A program made the translations under genes and the position numbers. Below, piece by piece: positions 32,671 to 44,501 of a stretch of 64,000 nt of DNA. Where the stretch lies: contig SGPL01000002.1 in NCBI GenBank assembly GCA_004802705.1, positions 140,786-204,785 of the forward strand. The letters run 5' to 3'. Every line of letters begins with the position of its first letter. Position 1 is the stretch's first letter. The stretch comes from Bondarzewia mesenterica (lineage: Eukaryota > Basidiomycota > Agaricomycetes > Russulales > Bondarzewiaceae). The notes beneath the pieces are model-generated. The model was given only the letters and a program-made list of their open reading frames with translations, ran no database searches and had not been told where the DNA came from.

Positions 32671-32981
32671 TCAGTTTGAGCGTAGCGGACTTCCAGTTTG
32701 GGTGAAGCGGTCACCCACGCTGCAGCGACGATCTTGACGCGTTGGGGGAACAAAAGTCATCTGCACAACTCCGCGATTTGCCTCCGCTGGCGACAGATTC
32801 TTCCGCTGGATCTGGAGATCGCAATCTCTGGCCGCANTCANCTCCACATCTACNGGGATAGCNCAAGGATGCCCAACAGGAGGATCAGGCCTGGTCGGAG
32901 GAGACTCGGCGGCGGGCTTAGGGTATGTAGCAGGGTCGGTAAATCCGGTGATTCGGACGGTCCCTGCGTAGCGACGGGCCA
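32671..32981 (-). CDS. Possible hypothetical protein, weakly supported
   Basis: A minus-strand frame starting at ATG 32981 (MARRYAGTVRITGFTD) is open for about 100 codons and contains three Ns. A donor-like gtgacc follows CSVG near 32711, so the frame may end in an exon joined to something downstream that I could not identify. Composition is charged and proline-rich. It may instead be 5' UTR or a first exon of the gene below it. No recognisable domain. Confidence 0.3.
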
Positions 32982-32999
32982 TTTTGGTAAGTGAAAGTC

Positions 33000-35900
33000 C
33001 ATAAATCTCGTCCATGCGACGAGAAGAGAGACGGAAGAAGAAGAACGGAGTGATACAAGTGTTGGGTCGACGGTGGAAATTCCTTGTACTGCGGAAGTAG
33101 GAGCTGAAGGGCCGCATGATTTTCACCTAGAAGACGGCCATATTCGCGTGAGTCCGTATACTGCCCATCCATATCGTCTATGTATNTTTTTTTTTTGAAT
33201 CCCCAACTATACATCCTTGAAGGATGCCGACTCTGCAGCGCTGGTGAATTCGCCTTGCGACCAACCTCGCCTGTGAGTGACGTGTGACCACATATGTCAC
33301 ATAAAATATGTCAAGGTTTTAGATCACAGAGACTGCCTCATCGCATCAACAAAGAAAAATGCGTAATTCAATGCAACAGATACTTCAGGTGCGCCTTCCC
33401 TTCCCTTCAACAGTCACTGATGGAGGGGCGGCCGCTTCAGAGCATGATCATACCATTGTTGACCCCGAGTGACACAGATAACATAATGTCACATCACCAT
33501 GCCATCAATAAACTGGAGTCACAGGAAGGAGGAAGGTCCGTCTCAACGACCATTGCCTTGTAAACAATTTATTCAAGCAAAAACCGCCGTAGCGTGATAT
33601 GATCGCCCTCAAACGGCTTGCAAGTCATTGCAAGCCATTACAAGAAGACCACCACGCCATCAGCACCCGAAGTAAAACGCCCGTGCATGAAAACCCGGCA
33701 AATTCAGCACGAGCTATGTTGAACACCGACGAACAATAGTTCCCAGACCCATACAACACCTTTACAAGAAGAAAAATCAAAAGAAGGGAGAACGCACCAG
33801 ACGAGAGGCCCCATTGTGATCCCATCAAACGACGCCGCCTCGCCGCGTCGTCTCCTGTTTCCTGGTCCGAGGGTGGAGTCAATCTAAAAACTTAAATCCA
33901 TTTTTCAGATCCATGTTGTCGACATAAAACAGTAAGGCGAGTTCCAGAGCTCGTCGGCAAGATGAGGGGCACTGTAACGTGCCCAGAGGCATTGCTGTCA
34001 AGAACTGACACCCTCCCAGATCAAGCTTGAAAGACGAAATTGCCAGAGAGAACTATTGAATGAATCCGCAGGCCACGTTCACAGGAGGAAAAAAGACCAG
34101 GTCGTCGCCACAAAGAGGTCGTCAAATCCTCGCTTCGAAATCTCCATGATATTTTGCTCGGCAAAACCTGCATACGGTAGCCGGTCGTCCGTGCTCGACG
34201 CTAGATATACGAACGGTAGGAAAATCTGCTCTGGATGGCCGTTGTGTCGACGGTGGTCGGTTAATGATGAGGGACTGTGAACTGAGTGTCATAGGTTTGC
34301 GGTGTGCCATCGGTGAGCCATCCCAAGAAGGCGCGAAGAGGCGAAAAACAAGCGAGGGGCCGGGTTTCCCGTGACCAACGACCCCCTCCCGCATCCATTC
34401 GGAGTCTTTTGGACTGCCTCACCGTTCACCTCACCATCATCGCTCGTCGTTTGCCTCGTTCCCCGCGCTCGTTGAAGCGATAATTTCACCCTGAACCCAT
34501 TTTATTTTCTCATTTTTTCGCGATTTTCACCTGTGACGCTTTGCGAGTGCCAACAAATTGAACTGTCCGCTGCCGTCAATAAATTTTACGCTCTCAAGTC
34601 ACCGTGCCGGCTACATTCCGTTAACAGCGGTATCTTTCCGGTGTGGCTCAAAGTCCACGGAAAATTTCAGTTGAGGGACACAAGATGCAGTGGCACGCTC
34701 ATCGTCTCCTATCACCTTCCCAAAGGTCAACAATTATTTTCCTCATCGTCCCCGCCCTCGAACCCGTCCGATATCATCCACCGATCTCTCCCTACTGTCT
34801 CGTCTCCAACTGCGACTTAAGCACCGACACACTCGAGTGTTCAGCACGTTATCTACGCCGTCACAAATCCCTCACCGGACCCTCCGCCTAGCCCGCTGGC
34901 ATCTACGCCATCGCCATCGTCAGGGTCTGTCGTCTAAGCAGTTCGCGTGCCTCGATATTTTCCGCCTATTTCTGCGATCGCACAAGTGAGGCCTTGGCTC
35001 CTGTAGGCTCCTGTGGCATCGTGCACCGCGATCGTCGTTATCGTGTCAGATGGAGGAACTACACGTACGTCGTCGTAGTATTTATTTATTTATTTTCTAT
35101 TTGCCTCGCCTTCCGCTGACTGTTTGCTACTTTGTGGCCGTGGCAGTGACAGCGTCTTGACCATGCTTACCGCTAACTTTTAGATGACAGGCCGTCTGGT
35201 TGAGTGCTTTGTGTCGTCGTTCCATTCACTGAGAGGACGGCCCCGACACTGACTCGAAGCCGGTTCCAACGCCGGTCGCTTAGGCCGCGAGGCCGTCGGT
35301 ATTGGAGGTATTCACCATCTCATCTGTAAGTCCCCCTTTCTACCTGATCCTTGGAAGCGAAAAGAGGTCAGCGACTGTGTCTGGAGCCTCTGTGGATGGT
35401 TACCATCGTAGTCGCAGAGACAGACGCTTGGCAGCCATGCTATTGGCTCTGAGGCCGTCTCCTTCTGGTACAGAACTTGCACCTTGTTTTCAATGGCATT
35501 TCGATGATCACTGTATTGGACAGATACACGATTGTGGTTGCTGTTCAAAGTGTCCGTTGTATCGTCCATGACCAGAGTTGGTCGGTTGAGGCTTCGGTCT
35601 ATCCGAAAGATGTGTTGTGGCACTATTGGATGCAAAGAGGACACCTGCGCAATCGTGAACTTTCACATATAGAGATGAAAGCACAGTTTTTGAGACTTAC
35701 CTACCGCCTTATCAGCTCGAAGCTCATTTCGTGGTTTGCCTGTCAGTCTCCTCAGCACGGCTTCATGGCAAGGGATGGCGTTCCTCGTTCTCGTTGAATC
35801 CTTTCAACTCTATGCCAACTTCTATGCCATACAACGCTTTAACTCAGCGACTGGTTCCGTTGGCTCGCACTAATTTATTTCTCACAGGCGGTCATGTGAT

Positions 35901-37065
35901 GAGAAGATCGTGCGTGATGAAAGTACGCGTCTTCAAACTGCGAACGCGCGCGCTGCGTCCCTGTAAAATATCAATTAGTTTCCTACCCGTACTCAGTTCG
36001 TTGGGCGTTGAGCAACTGCTCCCTTTCAAGGTGGTGAAAAATCAAACCTTGAAGCTCGAGTTAACACCAAGTTAACACTCTGCCGGCACACGCCAACGTT
36101 TCCAAGTCACAAAACAGTATTTTGATGTCGACGGATGAACGACTTCATCCAGATCCATCATATACGATATCCATGTGTGGGCTGAGGAATGTGAGATCCG
36201 AGCCCTAAGCAGCCTACCCAAATCTCATCCGGAAAATATTTATTTTCACCCAGCATGTTGCGAATCGATGCGCCTCCATAATGAACACAGAGATTTGTTC
36301 GTTGGTAACACACATTTAGCGAGTTCACACACAAGAACAAGAGTCGGATGAATTGTTATGAATTGCGCATGTTACATCCACGCACGGACTACACCTGTCT
36401 GATAGAATCAATTGCACCACAGACTATTAACAGAAGATTGATCCCATTAATTGTTGTGTTCCAATGATACCATCATCAAGCATGATTAGTTGCTACCCAT
36501 ATATCACTCTGGTCCTGTCAAAACAAAAGGATGATCCCTAAACCGACGGATGTCTGTCCCCAAACTACGAGCCCAGCAACAGAGACACAAGTATGCGCAC
36601 ACTGACCTCAACTCTACGGAGACGATACGGCACGAGCATCCTAGAATCCACACAGCTTCATAACGAAGTGCATTGGGAGGACAAACCCGCGCCGCCTGTT
36701 CTTCCACGACCGTAACAGGTCTCCAAGATGTGCATTCCCGAAGGGTGATGAAGACCTTGACTTGGTACGTGGGATAATGAAAATGACATGCTCACTGATA
36801 GAAAGAATGCTCTGAGGCCTTAGAAACAGAACACAGGACTTTTGGAGCATGCCCCGCTGTTCGAGATTATACGGGGGACAGGCGTCAGGAAAGGGAAAAA
36901 AAACAAATTGTGGAAGGTCGCCGGAACAGATATAATTGGGATGGATTGAAGCTCCGCTTCAAAGTGCTCTGACGCCTCCGAGCGTAGCGCCGGCGAACGA
37001 CTGACGACAGCTATCATATCTACTCTCCTTTTTCTTGTTTTCTTTTCTAACCGCGGTCTTTGGCA
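33000..37065. other. Gene-poor 4-kb stretch
   Basis: No reading frame here shows a recognisable protein. The best candidate is a spliced minus-strand frame around 33882-33700 (MTPPSDQETGDDAARRRRLM, with a 38-bp intron-like gap at about 33769-33806) that would give a tiny protein of about 46 aa; this is weak. 34500-34900 is pyrimidine-rich with short plus-strand frames. 35300-36100 has long but ordinary frames. I found no rRNA, tRNA, long terminal repeat or transposase. Confidence 0.5.
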
Positions 37066-40000
37066 ATGTCGCAGTGGGGACAGGGCCAACCAGGCTTTCA
37101 GTATCCTATGCAGACGGGATTTCCTGGCCAGAATCCCGCTTTTCAGCAGCAAGGCTTTCCATCAGGCGGTCTCGCCCCGCAGCCCAACGGATTTCCTGGT
37201 CAACGTCCGTCAGCGTTCCAGCAGCCTCAGCAAACTGGGTTTCCAGGTGCAGGACCGGGCTTGATGCCCCAGCAAACCGGGTTTCCTGGCATGGCTGGCG
37301 GGTTTAACCAGCAACAACAGAGGCCTCCCATTCCACCCGTGCCCCCCATGCCCCCTCAATTCCAACAGCAACTACCTCAAACAACCGGCTTTCTCGGTGC
37401 CCCACAGCAGCCAGGTCGCTTTCTGAGTCCGTCGCCTGCACTGGGTGGGCTAGGGCTCGCTCCGCAGCCGACAGGTTTTCCTGGCCCGGGCGGCCTTCAG
37501 CCTCTCCTGCCGCAGCAGACAGGCTTCATTGACCCGCGTTTGCAGATGATGTCGAGCACCTTCTTGCCTGCAAATCAGTTGGCACCCTACAATGCAGCAG
37601 GTGCGCCACAGCTGTTGCAACCACAGCAGCAACTTGGTGGTCTCTCGCTCCAGCAGAGCTTTCAGCAGCACAATCAGGAGATGAAGGGCACTGCTGCTCC
37701 CCGGGTTCCGTGGGCACTCTCAAAGGGTGAGAAGAAGAGCTACGATCAAATTTTCCGTGCTTGGGATCAGTCGGGTTCTGGTTTCATTGATGGCAAGACG
37801 GCGATAGAAGTCTTCGGCCAGAGTGGTCTCGACAGGAATGATCTGGCCAGGATTTGGTGAGTGTACTTGATTATATTAAAATCTATCTTCGGTAAGCTTA
37901 TTGTTATGCCCAGGACGCTCGCCGACGCTGACAATCGCGGTAAACTCAACATGGCTGAGTTCCACGTCGCAATGGGTCTGATCTACCGCAGTATGTAATC
38001 TCACGTGTTTATCTGTCCTTGACTCATCTGTCGCAGAGCTTAACGGCAATGAGATCCCTGACGAGTTGCCTGCTGAACTCGTTCCCCCTTCGCATCGTGA
38101 TCTGGACACCTCCATCAATTTCTTGAAGGACGTGCTCAAGAATGATGCGCGGGCGAGGTCTCCAAGTAGTCTGGATGTTCCGGTCTCACGTATGAAGGTA
38201 CGGTCGATCAACTCCACAAGCGCCCCGGGTGCTGGCGGACGACAAGATGCCACGGTGTATAAGCACACAGACTCGCAGCCGCCTGGTGGGTACTACACGC
38301 CCGCTTCGCGTCACATAGATCGCAGTGCGGTGCGCACAGACAGGGAGCGCGAGAGTCCCGCATCGGATTTGTCGGACATGAAGCGTCAGCTGGAGAACAC
38401 GGCGAAGATGCTGGATCGTGCGGCGGAAGACAGCGTGAGCCGTACGGCTGAAGACGAGGCTTTGGATCGTGAGATGAGCGATTTGCGATGGAGGGTGAAG
38501 CGAGTTCAGGAGGATTTGGACTATTTCAGTCGAGGCCCCCGGTCTGCCCGGAGCGACGAGGAACGACGAAAGCTGGAGAGGGAGCTGTTGCAGTTGATGC
38601 ATGAACATATCCCGGAGGTAGAGAGGAAGATTCAGGACAGAGAGGAGCGTAAGCAGCGGGAAAAGAGGGAGTGGGATCGACAGCGGGACGTCAGGAACGA
38701 GAGGTTTGGCAGATTCGATGATGGGGAACGTGATTATCGCAGCTATTCGCGAAGCGAAAACAGGGACGACTACGACAGGTATGACCGGGACCGGGACCGT
38801 GATCGTGACTATGGCAGGGATAGATCGTATCGCGATCGCTCTCGTTCGCGCGATCGCACCCGCGAATATGACCGTCCTCGCGATTACGATCGTCCTCGCA
38901 GCCCTCCTGCAGCTCGTTCGCCACCCCCTCCGCCTCCCCCTGCTGCACCCGAGAACTCCATCTCGAAGCCTCCACCACCACCGCCCGCTCCCACCGCTTC
39001 GCCAGCCGCTTCTACTAAGAACATGACTCCCGAAAAACGCAAAGCTTTCATCCGCGAACAGGCAGAGCGGCGCATGGCTGAGCGTATGGCCGCTCTGGGT
39101 GTCGCGCCGCCTGGGTCCACCCGCAGCAAGCTGGACACCAGCGTCGAGGACCGGCTCGCGCGCGAGAAGAAGGAAGCCGAGGAGAANNCGCGNGAGGCCG
39201 AAAAGGCTGCTGAAGAAAGAGAGAAGGCAAGAAGGGAGAGGCTCGAGGGGGAAAAGGCGCTCAAGGAAGGGAAAACGCCACCCACTCCTGCACCTCCTAC
39301 GTCCGTTACAGTTAAACCGGCTGCGCCCCCGCCGCCGAAGCCGCGCGCACCAGCACCGCCACCACCGAGAAAGGCTGCTGCACCTCGTCTTCCCGTCACT
39401 CCTCGTGCAGCTGCCCCTCCTCCCGCGCCACCCGCACCTGCGCCTGCACCGCCTGCGCCTGCGCCTCCCCCACCTGCTCCAGCCAAACTTGAAATTGATC
39501 CCGAAGAAGAACGTCTGCGTGCGCGCGAGGAAGCACTGCGCAAACAGAGAGAAGAGAGACTGGCACGATTCCGACAGCTCGAGTTGGAGGAAGAGGAAGA
39601 GCGGAAGAGGGAAGAAGAGCTTCTGAAGCGAAAGCAGGAAGAAGCTGCCAAGAAGGCGAAGGACGACGAGGAGCGGAGGAAGAAAGAGGAGAGGGAAGCA
39701 AGGATCAGGCAGATGGAGATGGAGGAGGCTGAGGAGCAGAGAAAAGCAGAGGAAGAATTTGCAAGGAGGAGAGAGGCAAGGAGCAGGGCATCAACCCCTG
39801 CTCCCTCTGCTCCTGCTCCTGCTCCCGCGCCTCCTGTTCCTGCTCTCCCACCTCCTGTCGCTGCTCCTTCATTCGAAGCTCCTCCTCCTCCCCCACCGCC
39901 CGCTCCGCCCGCGCTAATGCTACCCGTGACAAGTACTGCATCGGACAAGGGCAAGTACAATCCCTTCAGCCGCCTCGTCAGCGCGGGGGGGTGTCTCGTC

Positions 40001-43000
40001 TCCTTCCTCGGCCCCTGCCATGAACGGTGGCAGTACAAATCCTTTCTTCAAGTCGCAGCCCGCTGTCACCTCCCCCCCCGGTTGTGCCAGCTCCGCCTAA
40101 GAGTCCCGGACCGGTTAAAACATCCTACAACACGGCGCCTGTGGATAGCGACGAGGATTGGGGTGATGTAAGGGAGAAGGACGACGGTGATAGCAGCGAG
40201 GATGAGCTCGACTCATCCAGGGCCACCCGCAATCGTCTTGCGCAGCAATTGTTTGGGAGCATCCTTCCTCCTTCGAGGCCTCAGTCTGCAGCCGCTGGTC
40301 CAGTTAGCGCTGCGAAGCGNTTTCGCCATCTGCACCGACACCGCCTCCCCCTCCGCCGTCCGCACCTCCAGCTCCAGCTCCAGCTGCCGCTGCTCCGCCA
40401 CTTGCCCCTGCACCTGCACCCCCACCACCTCCAGCTGCACCCGCTGCTCCGCCNCCACCTGCTGCTGTCTCAGCNCCAGCTCCAGCTGGCGACCGCAACG
40501 CCCTATTCAGCGCCATCCAAGGGGGTGCGAGGTTGAGGAAGGCGGTGACCAATGACCGGAGCACTGCTGCTGTCTCTGGTCGCGTGCTGGGTGAAGCCGC
40601 ACCTCCGGAACATATCAANGNTGCACCTCNACCTGCCTCTCCCCATTCTCTTGATACTTCAGTCAACCTGCCGCACGCATTGAGCAAGAGGCAATCTGTN
40701 GATTGGTATGCGGGCTTGGCGGCCGATCATGGCATCCCCGCGAGTCGGGAGCCGAGTACGCTTAGTAGTCTGGCTGAGGAGTATGAGGATGTTCATGTTC
40801 CTNCTATTGTTCCTGATATTCAAGTGGAGGCTGCAGAGGAGACTGATCCGTTGGACGATGTCGACAAGAATACTGGTGCGCTATACCTTGTCGTTTTTGA
40901 ANNTTGATCNTCAGTCTGACTCTCCTTGNAAATAGAATATCGNGTGCGTTCGTTGTATCCTTACGAGGGTCAACGACCGGAAGATCTTTGTGAGNCGNCT
41001 GCNATTGTTTTCTAGAAATCTACTTACNGTAAGACCAGCTTTCGGNGAGAACCTCATACTGACAGCCCACCCCTCCAAGTCTGGTGGTGATTGGTGGTAC
41101 GGCACCGTTGTCCGAGATGGGAAGTCCGGCTTCTTCCCTAAGACATATGTTCAGTCAGTAGATTCCGGTATGTGTTTTTCATTCCGTTTATTATGTGTCT
41201 TAATGCTCATTGNTTTTCAGTCAAGGCCAAGGCTGTATACTCTTACACCGGTGGCAACGNTGATGAGCTCCCCTTCGTGGAGGGCGACACCCTTTCCATC
41301 GTGGACAGGAGCGAGAGTGATTGGTGGAAAGCAGAGCAAGGCGGTGTTGTGTTCATTGTCCCTGCCGCGTACCTGGAAGTCGTTGAGGGTTAGTTGATTA
41401 TCATCTCCTTGAGTTCTTCGTTTACATATCTTTTGGCTGGCAAAACAGGCTAAAATGCTCCCTAATTTTTTTTTCTTTTGCATGTATACCTCGAATACAA
41501 TCACTACTGGATTCTTTTCTTTACATCGTGCTTGTGAACTCAACAGCAATTCCTNCTTCCACCTCACCTTCANNGNCCAATATGACGAGAATGGATTCCC
41601 CGTCCGCGTCAGTTGTCAAGGNGCCCATCTCGCCAAGATCCGCCAGCGTGACCTCCAACGATAGTGACAGCCCAGACGACGATTCCGACTCTGTGTACCA
41701 CACTTTCTCAGATTCAGATTCATATGAGGGCGATGGAGATCAGACAGAGGAGCAGCGCAACGTAGAGCGTGAAGCTCGAGCGCTTGAACGGCAGAGAGTG
41801 CTAGAGGCGGCTGGTCTGATTGTGAAAGAGGATGGGAGAAAACCACCACCGAGGCCCATCAGACGCAAAGCATTCACGGCGAGAAGTCCCAGCATCAAGA
41901 AGAAACGCGCGCCACCAGCGGTTCCATCACCGCAGGGGAATCGGGCGTCGGTCATCTCAACTGGGTCTGACAAGGAGCTCCCACCTGTTCCCGAACGAAA
42001 CCCGCGGAGCAGTCCCAGGGAAGGTCTCGCCCATTTGGACGACGCCTTTGATCGTTACGAGGCGTTCAAATTGGCCACGGGGGACAGCGTCAGCAAACGT
42101 CTGTCCGTCGCCTCCTCCACCGACACCCTGAGCCCCATCACGTCGCCCTCACTATCTCTCTCGCCCACGCCCAGCAAATCCCACGAGCGAGAAGGCAGCG
42201 AAGGCCGCTCTTACTCGTCCTGGCTCCATCTGCTGGGTCGCAGCCGGACGCCCACCGAGGGGGAGAGGCGGACGCTACCTACGATCTCGGCTCCCATCAT
42301 GAGTGGGGAGGTCACGCCTGTGCGGGAGGGGAGTCCTGTCTTCGGTTCGGTGAGTGTCCTGGTTATCATACTCGAGCGGAAATAGTCGAGCTTGTCGTTC
42401 TTCATCCAGTCTTGGGCTAGTCTAGTTGACAAGTCCGCGTGGGCGGAGATACCGCAACGCGAGCGCCGTCGTCAGGAGGTGAGAGCACCTAGCATGACCA
42501 CCATCCACTCGGGACTTAAACATGCATAGGCTATCTTCGAGTTCATTGCGACAGAAGCTGCATATGTTCGGGATTTGCAGTTGATCGTGGAAGTATGTCC
42601 TCTTATTTCTCCGTGGGCTTTCTCAATCGACCCGATCTGGCTTCAAATTCCCAGATCTTCTATGCGAGCATGCTCGCAATGCTTGATCCACATGATATCG
42701 ATGTGGTGTTCGCTAATGTTGAAGATATCTTGCTCACCAACACGGTATGTCTCACGGCGATCAAATTTGAAGTATGATCGACGCGTGCTTTCTGCCTAGA
42801 CCTTTCTGAGCTCCTTGGAGGAGCGACAGCGGAATTGTCGTTTGTATATCGATCAGATTGGCGACATACTCAACCAGAACATGTCGAGCATGAAAATCTA
42901 TAGCGTACGTGTTTGTTTTACTGCAGCAATGTAAATGTGCTCATCTCAATTCAGAAATACTGCATCAATCAAGCGAACGCGATCAAGGTGCTCCAATCCT

Positions 43001-44031
43001 TACGCGAGAAAAATCCAGTGCTTGGAATGCATCTTCAGGTGTGTCTCACGCCGACTTCGTTGGCAGTACACTCAGTGCTGAGCTTCACGTAGAAAGTGAG
43101 AGAAGACCCAGCTGTTCGCAATCTAGATCTTTCGAGCTATCTACTTGTACCCAGTAAGTTCGGCCGTGGGATATTTTACGCTTTGAACCCAATCTAATGC
43201 GGCAATCACAAAGTGCAACGAATCACGCGATACCCATTGCTGATCAAACAGGTGAGTTACTCACAGGTTACTATTGCACGCTACTTCACATCATCACCGA
43301 AAACACCAGATCCTGCACTATACAGATCCGGATCAAGATCGGACAGAAACTGAGGGTGCTCTTCATACCGCAGAACAAATCCTGAACTCGATCAATGAAA
43401 CGATACGCGAACAGGAAGGCCGCGAGCGCCTCAAAACGATTTCGCAAGACCTCTGGATTGGACAAGGGCAAGTATTTTCGTTTTCAGGCGCCTTTCATTC
43501 GTGAATTCACACGAATTGCCGCCCAGCCGTCTCGACCTCACGGCGCCCACACGCAACATGGGAGACCGGAAATTGCTCAGAGAGGGTCTTCTAGCAAAGG
43601 CGAAGAGCGGCAAGAAGCTGCGGGCATTTCTGTGCAGCGACATCCTCGTTCTCACAGATGAACAAGCAAAGTCGCTGTATCGAATGGTGAGCCATCACCG
43701 TTCGCCGGTCACCCATACTAATTGAATCCATCAAGCCCATTCCTCTCTACGAGGTTCAAGTCCGCGAGCTTCCGGGGGGTAGAGGTATGCATGAAGCAAT
43801 TGAGGTCTTGTTCCCTTTCGCTTGACCCTGACTCTCCACCTTCCAGACGATCTTTCCTTCCAGCTCGCAGTGGCGTACCCTCGTGGCGGCGACAAGATCG
43901 CGTTGCGAGGTGCCTCCGCGCGGGATTGTCATTTGTGGATGGCAGACATCGACACTGCTGGCCGCAAGTGTAGAGAAGCCGAGCGAAATGCTGCGCAGAA
44001 ACCGAGGAAACTGTCTACATATCCATCGTGA
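37066..44031 (+). CDS. Intersectin/Cin1-type endocytic scaffold and Rho GEF (Pan1-like N terminus)
   Basis: Large multidomain protein, about 1,973 aa in 18 exons, matching the layout of Cryptococcus Cin1 and animal intersectin. The N terminus is a Gln/Pro-rich region with TGFPG repeats, then one EH domain (WALSKGEKKSYDQIFRAWD to about VPPSHRDLD). A coiled coil and Arg/Asp-rich linker, long polyproline tracts and charged helices follow. The first SH3 is at 40936-41167 (RSLYPYEGQRPEDL, GDWWYGTV), the second at 41221-41388 (KAVYSYTGG, SDWWKAEQGG). The DH (RhoGEF) domain is at 42530-43467 (EFIATEAAYVRDLQLIVE, FANVEDILLTN, QRITRYPLLIKQ) and the PH domain is at 43527-44031. It should link clathrin endocytosis to actin through Cdc42/Rho. 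Exon 15 ends with a GC donor (43468). The frame breaks at G7 39985-39991, C8 40072-40079 and N 40320; net length bookkeeping shows one surplus base. Confidence 0.9.
37100..37530 (+). repeat. TGFPG-type coding repeats in the intersectin N terminus
   Basis: The N-terminal protein region repeats short units such as QTGFPG, PNGFPG and PTGFPG at least seven times, with Gln/Pro between them. At DNA level the units are diverged, so this is an old protein repeat. Comparable repeats occur in yeast Pan1, where they are low-complexity interaction segments. Confidence 0.7.
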
Positions 44032-44501
44032 GTACGAGCCTTGCACAGTGGTGAAATCGGAAGGCCACGATATATTATCCTCTTCTACTTCTTTTCTCCC
44101 CCGTTCTCTTTGGTTAATATTTACGGACCGATTTAATCGGCAATTCTTCGAGTTTGGATCAGGGTACCAAGGACTATGGATGTTTCCCCTACTACTATAC
44201 GCTCATTGCTTAGACGTTCCTTGCTTAATTCACACACTCTGCATGGATATTAGCCCCTATGCACGCTGATACCATTTCGTTTTATCTATCAAAACGCTAG
44301 TAATCGAACGTGACGCTATTATCATTTGTCGTAAAATACATTCCATGCGATGTTACAATCCTCGAGAATACAAATGGTTCTGTGCGTGATGAGATGAAAA
44401 GAACACTGCACAGCTTTGCAGTGATGTGTCAACGGCCAAGACCAATCGGAGTGAGCGTGAAGACCAATGAATAAAACCGAAGTCCCTAGAGGTTCCGCAG
44501 C
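44032..44501. other. Intergenic between convergent genes
   Basis: Holds the 3' flanks of the intersectin gene and the DUF6697-like gene. No supported gene or RNA. Confidence 0.5.

Noticed and set aside
33625..33882. Minus-strand frame starting MTPPSDQETGDDAARRRRL, perhaps a spliced micro-protein
   Set aside because: The only intron-like gap is about 38 bp, shorter than others here, and the spliced product of about 46 aa has no recognisable feature.
38884..40038. Long minus-strand frame (384 codons) rich in Gly/Ala/Ser
   Set aside because: Antisense of the polyproline and Glu-rich region of intersectin; composition is dictated by that strand.
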